From assembly GCA_023512255.1 (NCBI GenBank), contig JAILZY010000020.1, forward strand, positions 1 to 52,500: DNA of 52,500 nt. Reading direction: 5' to 3'. How positions within the stretch are numbered: the first letter of the stretch is position 1; each line of letters opens with the position of its first letter. This document shows positions 8,500 through 14,932 of the stretch, piece after piece. Source of the DNA: a bacterium (GTDB taxonomy: Bacteria; SZUA-182; DTGQ01). The position numbers and the translations under genes are program-made. The notes below the pieces were generated by a model that had not been told where the DNA came from, did not search any database, and worked only from the letters and a program-made list of their open reading frames with translations.

Positions 8500-9228
8500 A
8501 TGTACCAGCAAGTGGGGCATCGGCAAATGGCCTTATCAGTGAGCTTGAAAATCGCCTTCTTGATGGTGCTAACCGCGGCGGCTGCTTTTTCCATCTATCA
8601 GGTTCAAAGGAGGATTGAGACTATCTCGCCCTCGAATAGCCCTGAAAACTTGCTCTATCTTCCTTCGGGAAAATACTTAAAGCCGCTGGTGCTCGGCTTT
8701 AATCAGGTGGCGGCTGACCTTCTCTGGCTTAAGGTGATCGGCTACTTTGGCGACCATTACTTGACAGACAAAAACTACCAGTGGCTGTATCATATTCTCG
8801 ATTTAACCACTACCTTAGACCCTTATTTTCGGCTTCCTTATGAATTTGGCGGCATCGTTCTCAGTTTAGAAAAAGGAGATATCGACCAAAGTAACGCCTT
8901 GCTGAGGAAGGGGATCAAGTACCATCCCACCTACTGGCGACTGCCTTTTTACCTAGGATTTAATTACTTTTTTTACCTAAAAGACCCAGCGACCGCGGCT
9001 GGCTATATTTCTAGGGCGGCCTCACTGCCTGACCATCCCCCTTATCTCCCCAAGCTGGCCGCAAGCCTCTATGCCTCGGCCGGGGACAAGGAGATGGCTG
9101 TTGAGTTTCTCCTGCAAGTTTACTTAACTAGCGAAGACCCCTGGCTAAAGGAAAATATCTTACAAAAGATTTCAGACCTCCAGCAGGGCAAGCTTCCTAA
9201 AAGCTTGGAGAAGATTTTGAGGAATTGA
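8500..9228 (+). CDS. Membrane-anchored TPR protein of the pilus/envelope type
   Basis: This 242-aa protein has one N-terminal membrane helix (residues 12-32) and then helical TPR-like repeats (GIKYHPTYWRLPFYLGFNY, AGYISRAASLP, LAASLYASAGDKEMAVEFL). The segment NLLYLPSGKYLKPLVLGFNQ followed by ADLLWLKVIGYFGDHY is typical of proteins found next to pilin and exosortase-like genes in Deltaproteobacteria. It is probably anchored in the inner membrane with a periplasmic domain acting as a scaffold, perhaps for the glycosyltransfer protein upstream. AGGAGG lies 8 bases before the ATG. The last 16 coding bases, including the stop, are repeated immediately after the gene. Confidence 0.8.
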   Translation: MYQQVGHRQMALSVSLKIAFLMVLTAAAAFSIYQVQRRIETISPSNSPENLLYLPSGKYLKPLVLGFNQVAADLLWLKVIGYFGDHYLTDKNYQWLYHILDLTTTLDPYFRLPYEFGGIVLSLEKGDIDQSNALLRKGIKYHPTYWRLPFYLGFNYFFYLKDPATAAGYISRAASLPDHPPYLPKLAASLYASAGDKEMAVEFLLQVYLTSEDPWLKENILQKISDLQQGKLPKSLEKILRN

Positions 9229-9339
9229 AGATTTTGAGGAATTAAAATTAAAATTGATACCAAAATTGAGATACCAAAATTGAGACATTGATTTATTTTC
9301 TTGCCTGAAAATTAATTTTACAGTAATATTTTAACTGAT

Positions 9340-9634
9340 CTTTTGAAGCTGGCCTATTCCCCGCCCCTTTGTCCATAGGTAACCCGGGGAGTGTCAGCAC
9401 TGCTGCTACGCGGCCCGGATGGCTCCCCGCCCCTTCGCTCATAGGTAACCCGAACAGTACAGAGAGGTGGATATTATCGGGCAAGTCTCAAGAGACCTTT
9501 CGCCTATAGGTAAGTGGAAGAGGTAAGTGGAGGCCTACAATCTGAAAATTGCCGGGGGGTGAACCCCTGAAAAATTGCTGGGGGTGAACCCCACGAGACC
9601 GTTCGCCTATAGGTAAGCGCCCGATCATAAAGGT
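9340..9634. repeat. Cluster of short direct repeats (TATAGGTAA and GGGTGAACCCC types)
   Basis: A unit of about 25-38 bp containing CGC(C/T)NATAGGTAA occurs four times (around 9375, 9440, 9498, 9602). A TGAAAATTGC-GGGGGTGAACCCC unit occurs twice (around 9542 and 9568). An extra copy of the M2 left terminus is at 9613-9634. The short frame on the minus strand is a product of the repeats and is not supported as a gene. Confidence 0.7.
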
Positions 9635-9771
9635 TTAAGTGCCCGACCATAAAGGTTTATAGCTTGACATAATGACGTAACGTACCACGGACAAGGGAAA
9701 TAATTATCCTAGCCAGGATGTTATAACTCATTTCAGGATGTATAACTCATTCATTATGGTTGGGCGCTTAA
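9635..9771 (+). mobile_element. MITE-like element M2, copy B (complete)
   Basis: The termini TTAAGTGCCCGACCATAA (9635-9652) and, inverted, 9754-9771 match at 16 of 18 positions. The interior shares its core with 82-177. In this copy a small internal segment (AGGATGTATAACTCATT) is duplicated. It has no coding capacity. Confidence 0.8.
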
Positions 9772-9921
9772 CTCAAAAGACAGATGCTAGGTGCTTTATA
9801 TACACCAGGATGAATGATATTGAAATCCAGGATGGATAATATAAATGGATAATATAATATATGGATAATATTTTTAATCACTTATTTCTTAATCCAAATA
9901 CTTGTTAAGGAGGTCATCATC

Positions 9922-11760
9922 ATGAAAAGCAAGCCTAGGACAAGGTTCACTAGTTTCATTCCGCTGCTTTTGGTGATCGCTGTAAGCCTATGTTCCCTTT
10001 TGGCGGGCTGTGCGGCCAAAACCTATCAGGATAAAGCTAAGTCTAAGATGAGTAGCCAGAATGTCAGCCCTATGCCGCCGGAGGAGGAAAAAGAGCAAGC
10101 TGCCGCGGCCAGCAAGCCGCAAGCTGCTGTTGAAGAGGTTAATGGTCTTATGCTTAGCGATCAGTCCTGCTCAGCAGCCGGAGAGGAGGTAACCTTCACC
10201 ATTTTGATCAATAATGCTCCCAATGCTGCCAGCGCCTTGGGCTTTGAGATTACCTATGATGGGGATATCCTGGAATATAAGGGGATAACTAGAGGAGAGC
10301 TGGTCCAGAGATTTGATATGTTCGATGCTGGCCAAAGTGGTAACAATACCTTGCGGGTTGGCGGGGTAATAGCTCAAGGTGAGATTGCCAAGGGGGCATC
10401 CGGTGCCTTAGCCGAGCTTACCTTTAGCCTAAAGCAGTGCCGCTCAACCTCTCTAACCCTGACCAATCTGGCCGATGACTTTGCAGGCTGGCCGGTGCGC
10501 TCTGGTCGGCTTATCAGTAGCCAAGATAGCAGCGACAGCAGCAGCCAGGATGAGGGGGAAAAAGAGGGCCAAGCTGGGGAAAAAGAGGGCCAAGCTCAGC
10601 CCACCGAAGGCACTGAGCAGCCAGGCGAAGAAGCCGCTGTAAGTGCTGAGCGGCAAAAGGCTAGAGGACCGCTTTCTCAACCTTCGGCTGGTGCAAAAGA
10701 GCCTGCCGCCTCGGATGAAGATCGCAATCTTTCCACCTCCCCTGCGGCTCAAAATGAATATACGGCCAAGACAGCCGAAGACACTGGCCTAGAGAGTGCT
10801 TCAGAAAGCCTTGGGCAGGATGGATCAAGAGAGGATCAGCCAACAGGGCAGGCCGCTTGGCGACTTTCTGCCGCTGGGGTGAATGAGAGTGGGAAAAACA
10901 ATCAGAGTGTCCTTATCTATTCCCAAAAACTCTATTCGTCAAAAGAGACGCAAAGTAGTAACGCCGGGGAGGCTTCTCTCGATTCTGGCGGAGCCAGCCA
11001 GGGTCTGGCTGGGAAAACAGAGCAGGACAGTCAGAGCACTACCCTAGCCCAAAAGACAGCCTCAGCTAGCAATGCCGAAGTGAAAAGCCAGGCTGGATCT
11101 ACTTCATTTTCTAATTCATCTTCATGGCCGAGCCTGCGGACCGATCAGGCTAATGCCTCACCTTCCTTTGCCCAGCAGCAGCAGCAGTCGATGGGCACTT
11201 CTTCTGCTCAGCCAGCCCAAGCTCAGGGCGCTAACCCTTCTGAGGGGAAGGGTGTTTCTTCTTCTGATAATACGGTTTCTAATGATTCGGCGAACTCTTC
11301 TTCCTCTTCCTCTGCTCAGGGGCAGGATGCTGCCACCTCTAGCCAGGCTCAAAATATTGGTGGTTCACTGCTGATAGATAGCCTCTCCTGTACCGGTGAT
11401 GGTGAGGAGGTAACCTTTTCGGTCTTGGCAAGGGATGTAGTCAATAAGGTGGCTACCTTTGGGTTTGAGGTCGGTTTTAATGGGAATGTCCTTAAATATG
11501 AGGGATTCACTAGGGGTGATTTAACTCAAGGGTTTACCATGTTCGATGTCAATCAGCCCGAAGCTGGCAAACTCAGGGTAGCGGGGCTTGACATCGGCAA
11601 CGGCATTGGCCCTGGAGCAAGTGGCCCGATTGTGAACCTGACCTTTAGGGTGAATACTTGCACCTCAACCAGCCTGCATATTAGCAATTTGGCTGATGAT
11701 GTCAGAGGCTGGCAGGTTCAGAGCGGGCAGCTTGAGTCTTCTCCTGGTGCCGAAAATTGA
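9922..11760 (+). CDS. Lipoprotein with two cohesin domains
   Basis: This 612-aa protein has a lipoprotein signal (hydrophobic residues 14-30, lipobox LLAGC). It has two domains of about 120 residues at the ends (about 75-195 and 485-605), joined by a Ser/Gln/Glu/Ala-rich linker of some 290 residues. Both domains read SC...GEEVTF...FGFE(I/V)...LKYEGFTRG...GASG...LTF...C...L.NLADD, the nine-strand cohesin pattern, and each keeps a Cys pair that could form a disulfide. Cohesins bind dockerin modules in cellulosomes but also occur in non-cellulolytic bacteria and archaea with unknown partners. Here the protein would be anchored in a membrane by its lipid and hold two receptors apart. AGGAGG precedes the ATG. 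The 3' end is tandemly duplicated after the stop. Confidence 0.88.
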   Translation: MKSKPRTRFTSFIPLLLVIAVSLCSLLAGCAAKTYQDKAKSKMSSQNVSPMPPEEEKEQAAAASKPQAAVEEVNGLMLSDQSCSAAGEEVTFTILINNAPNAASALGFEITYDGDILEYKGITRGELVQRFDMFDAGQSGNNTLRVGGVIAQGEIAKGASGALAELTFSLKQCRSTSLTLTNLADDFAGWPVRSGRLISSQDSSDSSSQDEGEKEGQAGEKEGQAQPTEGTEQPGEEAAVSAERQKARGPLSQPSAGAKEPAASDEDRNLSTSPAAQNEYTAKTAEDTGLESASESLGQDGSREDQPTGQAAWRLSAAGVNESGKNNQSVLIYSQKLYSSKETQSSNAGEASLDSGGASQGLAGKTEQDSQSTTLAQKTASASNAEVKSQAGSTSFSNSSSWPSLRTDQANASPSFAQQQQQSMGTSSAQPAQAQGANPSEGKGVSSSDNTVSNDSANSSSSSSAQGQDAATSSQAQNIGGSLLIDSLSCTGDGEEVTFSVLARDVVNKVATFGFEVGFNGNVLKYEGFTRGDLTQGFTMFDVNQPEAGKLRVAGLDIGNGIGPGASGPIVNLTFRVNTCTSTSLHISNLADDVRGWQVQSGQLESSPGAEN

Positions 11761-11921
11761 TGTGCATGGAGCAAGTGGCCCGATTGTGAATCTGACCTTT
11801 AGGGTGAATACTTGCACCTCAACCAGCCTGCATATTAGCAATTTGGCTGATAATGTCAGAGGCTGGCAGGTTCAGAGCGGGCAGCTTGAGTCTTCTCATG
11901 GTGCCGAAAATTGATGTGCGA
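11614..11921 (+). repeat. 154-bp tandem duplication of the cohesin gene 3' end
   Basis: Bases 11614-11767, which include the last ~48 codons and stop of the cohesin gene, are repeated at 11768-11921 with only a few substitutions. The second copy follows the stop codon and has no start signal, so it is a pseudo-fragment of the second cohesin domain. A smaller echo of GAAAATTGATG follows at about 11931. Confidence 0.95.
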
Positions 11922-12003
11922 AATGTGCAGAAAATTGATGATGCGAAATCAGCACAAGGTGCGAATTAGCATAAGGCTTAAATTTGCGGCTGTGGCAAGA
12001 AAA

Positions 12004-12097
12004 GGCTCATCCTCTAATTTTACCTTATGATTTCTTCCGGTAAGAGTGATGGCATACTGAAATTTACCCTACTTTTCACTGGAAATGGACATGAGCG
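12004..12097. mobile_element. MITE-like element M6, copy 1
   Basis: This copy shares AATTTTACCTT, GGCATACTGAAATT and ATGGACATGAGCG with the element at 31710-31831. The left terminus is reduced to GGCTCAT. It lies between two convergent genes, as does the other copy. Confidence 0.7.
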
Positions 12098-12132
12098 TTT
12101 TGCCTTCGTTTTACCTTCATGGAAATAGGTTT

Positions 12133-12567
12133 TTAGAGGCTGGATCGTACCCAGCCGATCAGGCTGTTTAGGTCCGTAGCTCCAGCGCGGCGGGCAATTT
12201 CCTGCCCACCCTTGAATATGACCAGGGTCGGAATACCTTGAATTCCATACTGTATGGCCATTGATCGCTCCTCTTCGGTGTTGAGCTTAGCCAGCCTTAC
12301 CTGTGGCTCTAACTGAGCGGCAGCCTGCTCAAAAACAGGGGCCATCATTCGACACGGTCCGCACCAGGGGGCCCAAAAATCTACCACCACTGGTATGTCG
12401 CTATGATCAATGTGATGCGCAAAGTTGGCACTGGTCAGCACCATCGGATGAGCATCAAATAGGGACTGTTTACAATGACCACACCTTGGCCCATCGTTGA
12501 GCCGAGCGGCAGGCACACGGTTTGTGGTATCACAATGCGGGCAGACAATACGTAGCGAATCATCCAT
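12133..12567 (-). CDS. trxC: Thioredoxin 2 (zinc-finger thioredoxin)
   Basis: This 144-aa protein has the layout of TrxC, a cytoplasmic disulfide reductase. An N-terminal zinc ribbon (CPHC near residue 10 and CGHC near 29) is followed by a thioredoxin fold with the active site WAPWCGPCRMM and the cis-proline loop GIQGIPTLVIFKGG. I start it at 12567 because GGAGG lies 7 bases upstream and the zinc ribbon begins immediately after; an upstream in-frame ATG adds nine residues without support. It is transcribed alone, convergent with the cohesin gene and divergent from the ECF operon. Confidence 0.95.
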   Translation of the reverse strand: MDDSLRIVCPHCDTTNRVPAARLNDGPRCGHCKQSLFDAHPMVLTSANFAHHIDHSDIPVVVDFWAPWCGPCRMMAPVFEQAAAQLEPQVRLAKLNTEEERSMAIQYGIQGIPTLVIFKGGQEIARRAGATDLNSLIGWVRSSL

Positions 12568-12866
12568 AAGTTGGCCTCCAAGAAAATAAGACAAGAAAAT
12601 AAAATATATTTATTATTTTGTATTTATTATCCTGCACCATCAACACTCTTTTTATTTGTCAAAGGTGTCTGAGAAAATATTGAACAATTCCATTACTTTT
12701 ATACTCATTTTGCCACAGTCCTTGAATCTTTGTCTCTCATATCTCTTTTTTTTCTCATATCTATATCGAATCTCTATTAATCGAATCTCTATTGCCCTTA
12801 GAATTAAATATTTCATAAATTTTTTTAATCTTAGCAATAAGATAATTTACCTGTCAAGAAATATCG

Positions 12867-12956
12867 CCACTTTCCAGATGTTTCCCAGGTAAAAAACCAA
12901 TAGTTGAAAGTGGGAGATACGATCGAGAAAAGCCTCTCTTTCATCCTGGAAAGTGG
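12867..12956 (-). mobile_element. MITE-like element M5, copy 1
   Basis: Perfect 11-bp terminal inverted repeats (CCACTTTCCAG at 12867-12877, complement at 12946-12956) bound 90 bp. The reverse complement is about 80% identical to 27648-27735. Both copies lie in a spacer between divergent transcription units. The rest of the 12568-13087 gap is AT-rich with short tandem repeats (CGAATCTCTATT twice) and holds no gene. Confidence 0.8.
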
Positions 12957-13087
12957 AAAATGAGAAAAGCCCCTCTACTGTAGCCCGGTCAAGATCGTAC
13001 TATAATTGGACATAAATAGAGAACATCTGACCACTTTCCTCTCTCAGGTAGGCTTTGGTTTGTGCTACAATTTCCCTTAACCTTGAT

Positions 13088-13116
13088 GGAACTTTTTTCC
13101 GCTTTCGAGTGTCTAA
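13088..13116 (+). promoter_or_regulatory. ECF-sigma promoter in front of the stress operon
   Basis: GGAACTT (13088-13094) is followed after 16 bases by GTCTAA (13111-13116), a close match to the RpoE-like ECF consensus (GGAACTT, 15-16 bp, GTCTAA or TCTGA). It lies 112 bp upstream of the sigma factor start, so the operon is probably autoregulated. The leader between is made of short repeats of AGGAAGATCAGAGC type. Confidence 0.75.
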
Positions 13117-13228
13117 GTCCAGAGCAAGGAAGAGCCAGCGCGCCAGGAAGATCAGAGCGCCAGGAAGAGCCAGAGGAGCAATGAAGAGACAGCACGGCAA
13201 GGAAGGAAGATCAGAGCAGTAAGGAAGC

Positions 13229-13861
13229 ATGTGGCTAAATTTTAAGCTGGAGGAGCAATTGAAAGAGATTCCCAAGCATATTCTATTGCGGGCATCTTTG
13301 GGTGATGCAGAGGCTTTTGAGATTATCTATCAGCTTGCCTCTGGGTTTGTCTACAGCATAGCCTTGCGAATAACGAACAATCCTGAGGATGCCCAAGATG
13401 TTACTCAAGATGTATTTATAAAAATATATAAAAATTTAAAAAATTTTAAATTTTTTTCATCTTTTAAAACTTGGGTCTACAGGATTACGGTCAATACGGC
13501 TTTAAACGCCTGCCGGGAGATAAGCAGGCAGATCAGCCAAAGAGCCGATCACGATTCCCTTGCCAGCCACCAAGGGGAGGGTGATTCGATGATGGAAATA
13601 GCCGCTGAGAGAGCTGATCATGAGAGGTTGATTATGGATTTGCTGGCAGTACTTAATCCTGACCAGCGGGCCTGTATTGTACTGCGGGAGATCGAGGGAT
13701 TGAATTATCGAGAAATATCTGAGGTGTTGAACATTAATATCAACACGGTACGCTCAAGGCTCAAGAGAGCGCGAGAGGCTCTTTTAGCTTACCGGAAAAG
13801 TGAGGTGATGAAAGATGAATTGCCAAAAGATACAGCAGTTGCTGTTAGCAGATTACCCTGA
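13229..13861 (+). CDS. ECF-family RNA polymerase sigma factor
   Basis: This 210-aa protein has sigma region 2 (residues 20-90, with DAEAFEIIYQ, NPEDAQDVTQDVFIKIYKNL and FKTWVYRITVNTALN) and sigma region 4 (about 135-190, LNPDQRACIVLREIEGLNYREIS and NTVRSRLKRAREAL). Regions 1.1 and 3 are missing, as in ECF sigmas. It should direct polymerase to GGAACTT/GTCTAA-type promoters, including its own upstream. AAGGA lies just before the ATG. Its end overlaps the anti-sigma gene by 47 bases in another frame, implying translational coupling. The C-terminal ELPKDTA coding DNA reappears in the NodT gene. Confidence 0.94.
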   Translation: MWLNFKLEEQLKEIPKHILLRASLGDAEAFEIIYQLASGFVYSIALRITNNPEDAQDVTQDVFIKIYKNLKNFKFFSSFKTWVYRITVNTALNACREISRQISQRADHDSLASHQGEGDSMMEIAAERADHERLIMDLLAVLNPDQRACIVLREIEGLNYREISEVLNININTVRSRLKRAREALLAYRKSEVMKDELPKDTAVAVSRLP

Positions 13862-14357
13862 CGGTGAAGTGAGTGAGAGAATAAAACATGAAGTTGAAGG
13901 GCATTTGGACCTTTGCTGTGCATGCCGGCAATTTGAGCGGGCTGTGCAGGATGCAGCCATTCGGCCATTTAAACAAGCCCGCAGGATCAGGCCGCCTGAT
14001 GAGGTTTGGAATAAGCTCAAGGAGGCCATAGCTTCAGAAGAGCAGGCTGCGGGAGCTGGTTTTTTGGCTAACATATGGGATGTTGTGCAGAGTATCTTTT
14101 CTAACCCAAAACTTGCTTTTACCATACTGATCATGGCCATAGCATCTTTGGCGATCATGGTCATTGCAATGGATGTGCACCTGAATAATCAAAGAGTCGT
14201 CAAAAACAGCGCCCACATAGAGCAGCCGATTAGGCAGGTAAAATATCTTTCAGAGATAATTGGGGTATCAGAATACCCTTCAGATGATGAGCCTTCAGAT
14301 GATAAGTATGATAGCCATGATGGATATGGTACCGCCATTGAAGAATATTTTTTATAA
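13815..14357 (+). CDS. Anti-sigma factor with zinc-binding ZAS domain and one membrane helix
   Basis: This 180-aa protein starts with a ZAS-like domain: MNCQKI, then HEVEGHLDLCCAC, which contains the H-x3-C-x2-C zinc signature. This domain usually holds the cognate ECF sigma inactive. A hydrophobic helix at about residues 97-117 (LAFTILIMAIASLAIMVIAM) anchors it in the inner membrane. A periplasmic tail with an acidic repeated segment (SDDEPSDDKYDSHDGYG) follows and may sense envelope damage. It overlaps the sigma gene, which fits a sigma/anti-sigma pair. Confidence 0.9.
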   Translation: MNCQKIQQLLLADYPDGEVSERIKHEVEGHLDLCCACRQFERAVQDAAIRPFKQARRIRPPDEVWNKLKEAIASEEQAAGAGFLANIWDVVQSIFSNPKLAFTILIMAIASLAIMVIAMDVHLNNQRVVKNSAHIEQPIRQVKYLSEIIGVSEYPSDDEPSDDKYDSHDGYGTAIEEYFL

Positions 14358-14395
14358 ACCTTTTCACTGAAAATGGATAAAATGGATATAGCGCA

Positions 14396-14932
14396 ATGAA
14401 TAAGGGAAAAGAAGAGATAACAGTAGAGATAACAGGGATGAAACCACTAGGCATGATTCTGATCAGTGTTCTGCTTATAATAAGCCTCACCACTGGGCCT
14501 ATTTTGGCCGGGACAGCAGTAGCCGCAGCCGCGGCAGTATCCTGTAGCCAGCAGGATGAGATTAGAGCTGAGAAAAGAGAATGCAATATGTTAGAGATTT
14601 TTAAACAGCTAAACTTAAGCCCTGAGCAGGACAGACAACTTAAGGAGCATCGTAGCAAACATCAGAGACAGAAAGATGAGCTTGAGAGGCGGATTTGGGC
14701 CAAGAAGAGAGAGCTAAAACAGGAGCTACAAAAAGCTGATCTTGACCTTGAGAGAATTAATCGACTGCATTCTGAATTCAAGACCTTGCTTGGAGAGCGG
14801 GAGGATCAGAGGCTTGAGGCGATCCTTGAGGTAAGAAAAATTTTAACCCCACGTCAGCTCGAAAGATTTTTGCAGCTTATCGGCAAGGATTATCATGGCT
14901 CGGCTGGGAAAGAGGAACGCGAGCGTGAATAA
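14396..14932 (+). CDS. Spy/CpxP-like periplasmic protein
   Basis: This 178-aa protein has an N-terminal signal sequence (hydrophobic residues 16-45) and an otherwise helical, highly charged mature part. The segments LNLSPEQDRQLKEH and LTPRQLERFLQL match the paired LTxxQ motifs of the Spy/CpxP/heavy-metal-resistance family, cradle-shaped chaperones or stress sensors of the periplasm. Between sigma/anti-sigma and efflux genes it probably acts as a stress-sensing or chaperone component. No clear Shine-Dalgarno precedes the ATG at 14396; the ATG at 14438 is a possible alternative. A fragment like the inner part of repeat M6 (TTTTCACTGAAAATGGA) lies just upstream. Confidence 0.82.
   Translation: MNKGKEEITVEITGMKPLGMILISVLLIISLTTGPILAGTAVAAAAAVSCSQQDEIRAEKRECNMLEIFKQLNLSPEQDRQLKEHRSKHQRQKDELERRIWAKKRELKQELQKADLDLERINRLHSEFKTLLGEREDQRLEAILEVRKILTPRQLERFLQLIGKDYHGSAGKEERERE

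Noticed and set aside
9293-9484. Open frame of 63 codons on the minus strand with repeated GLPM-GAG peptides
   Set aside because: The peptide repeats are the translated DNA repeats of the 9340-9634 cluster.
11696-11914. Separate small cohesin gene after the lipoprotein
   Set aside because: It is an out-of-frame reading of the duplicated 3' end with no start signal of its own.
12656-12892. Hydrophobic open frame of 78 codons
   Set aside because: The composition reflects an AT-rich tract with short tandem repeats, without a ribosome site, and it runs into element M5.
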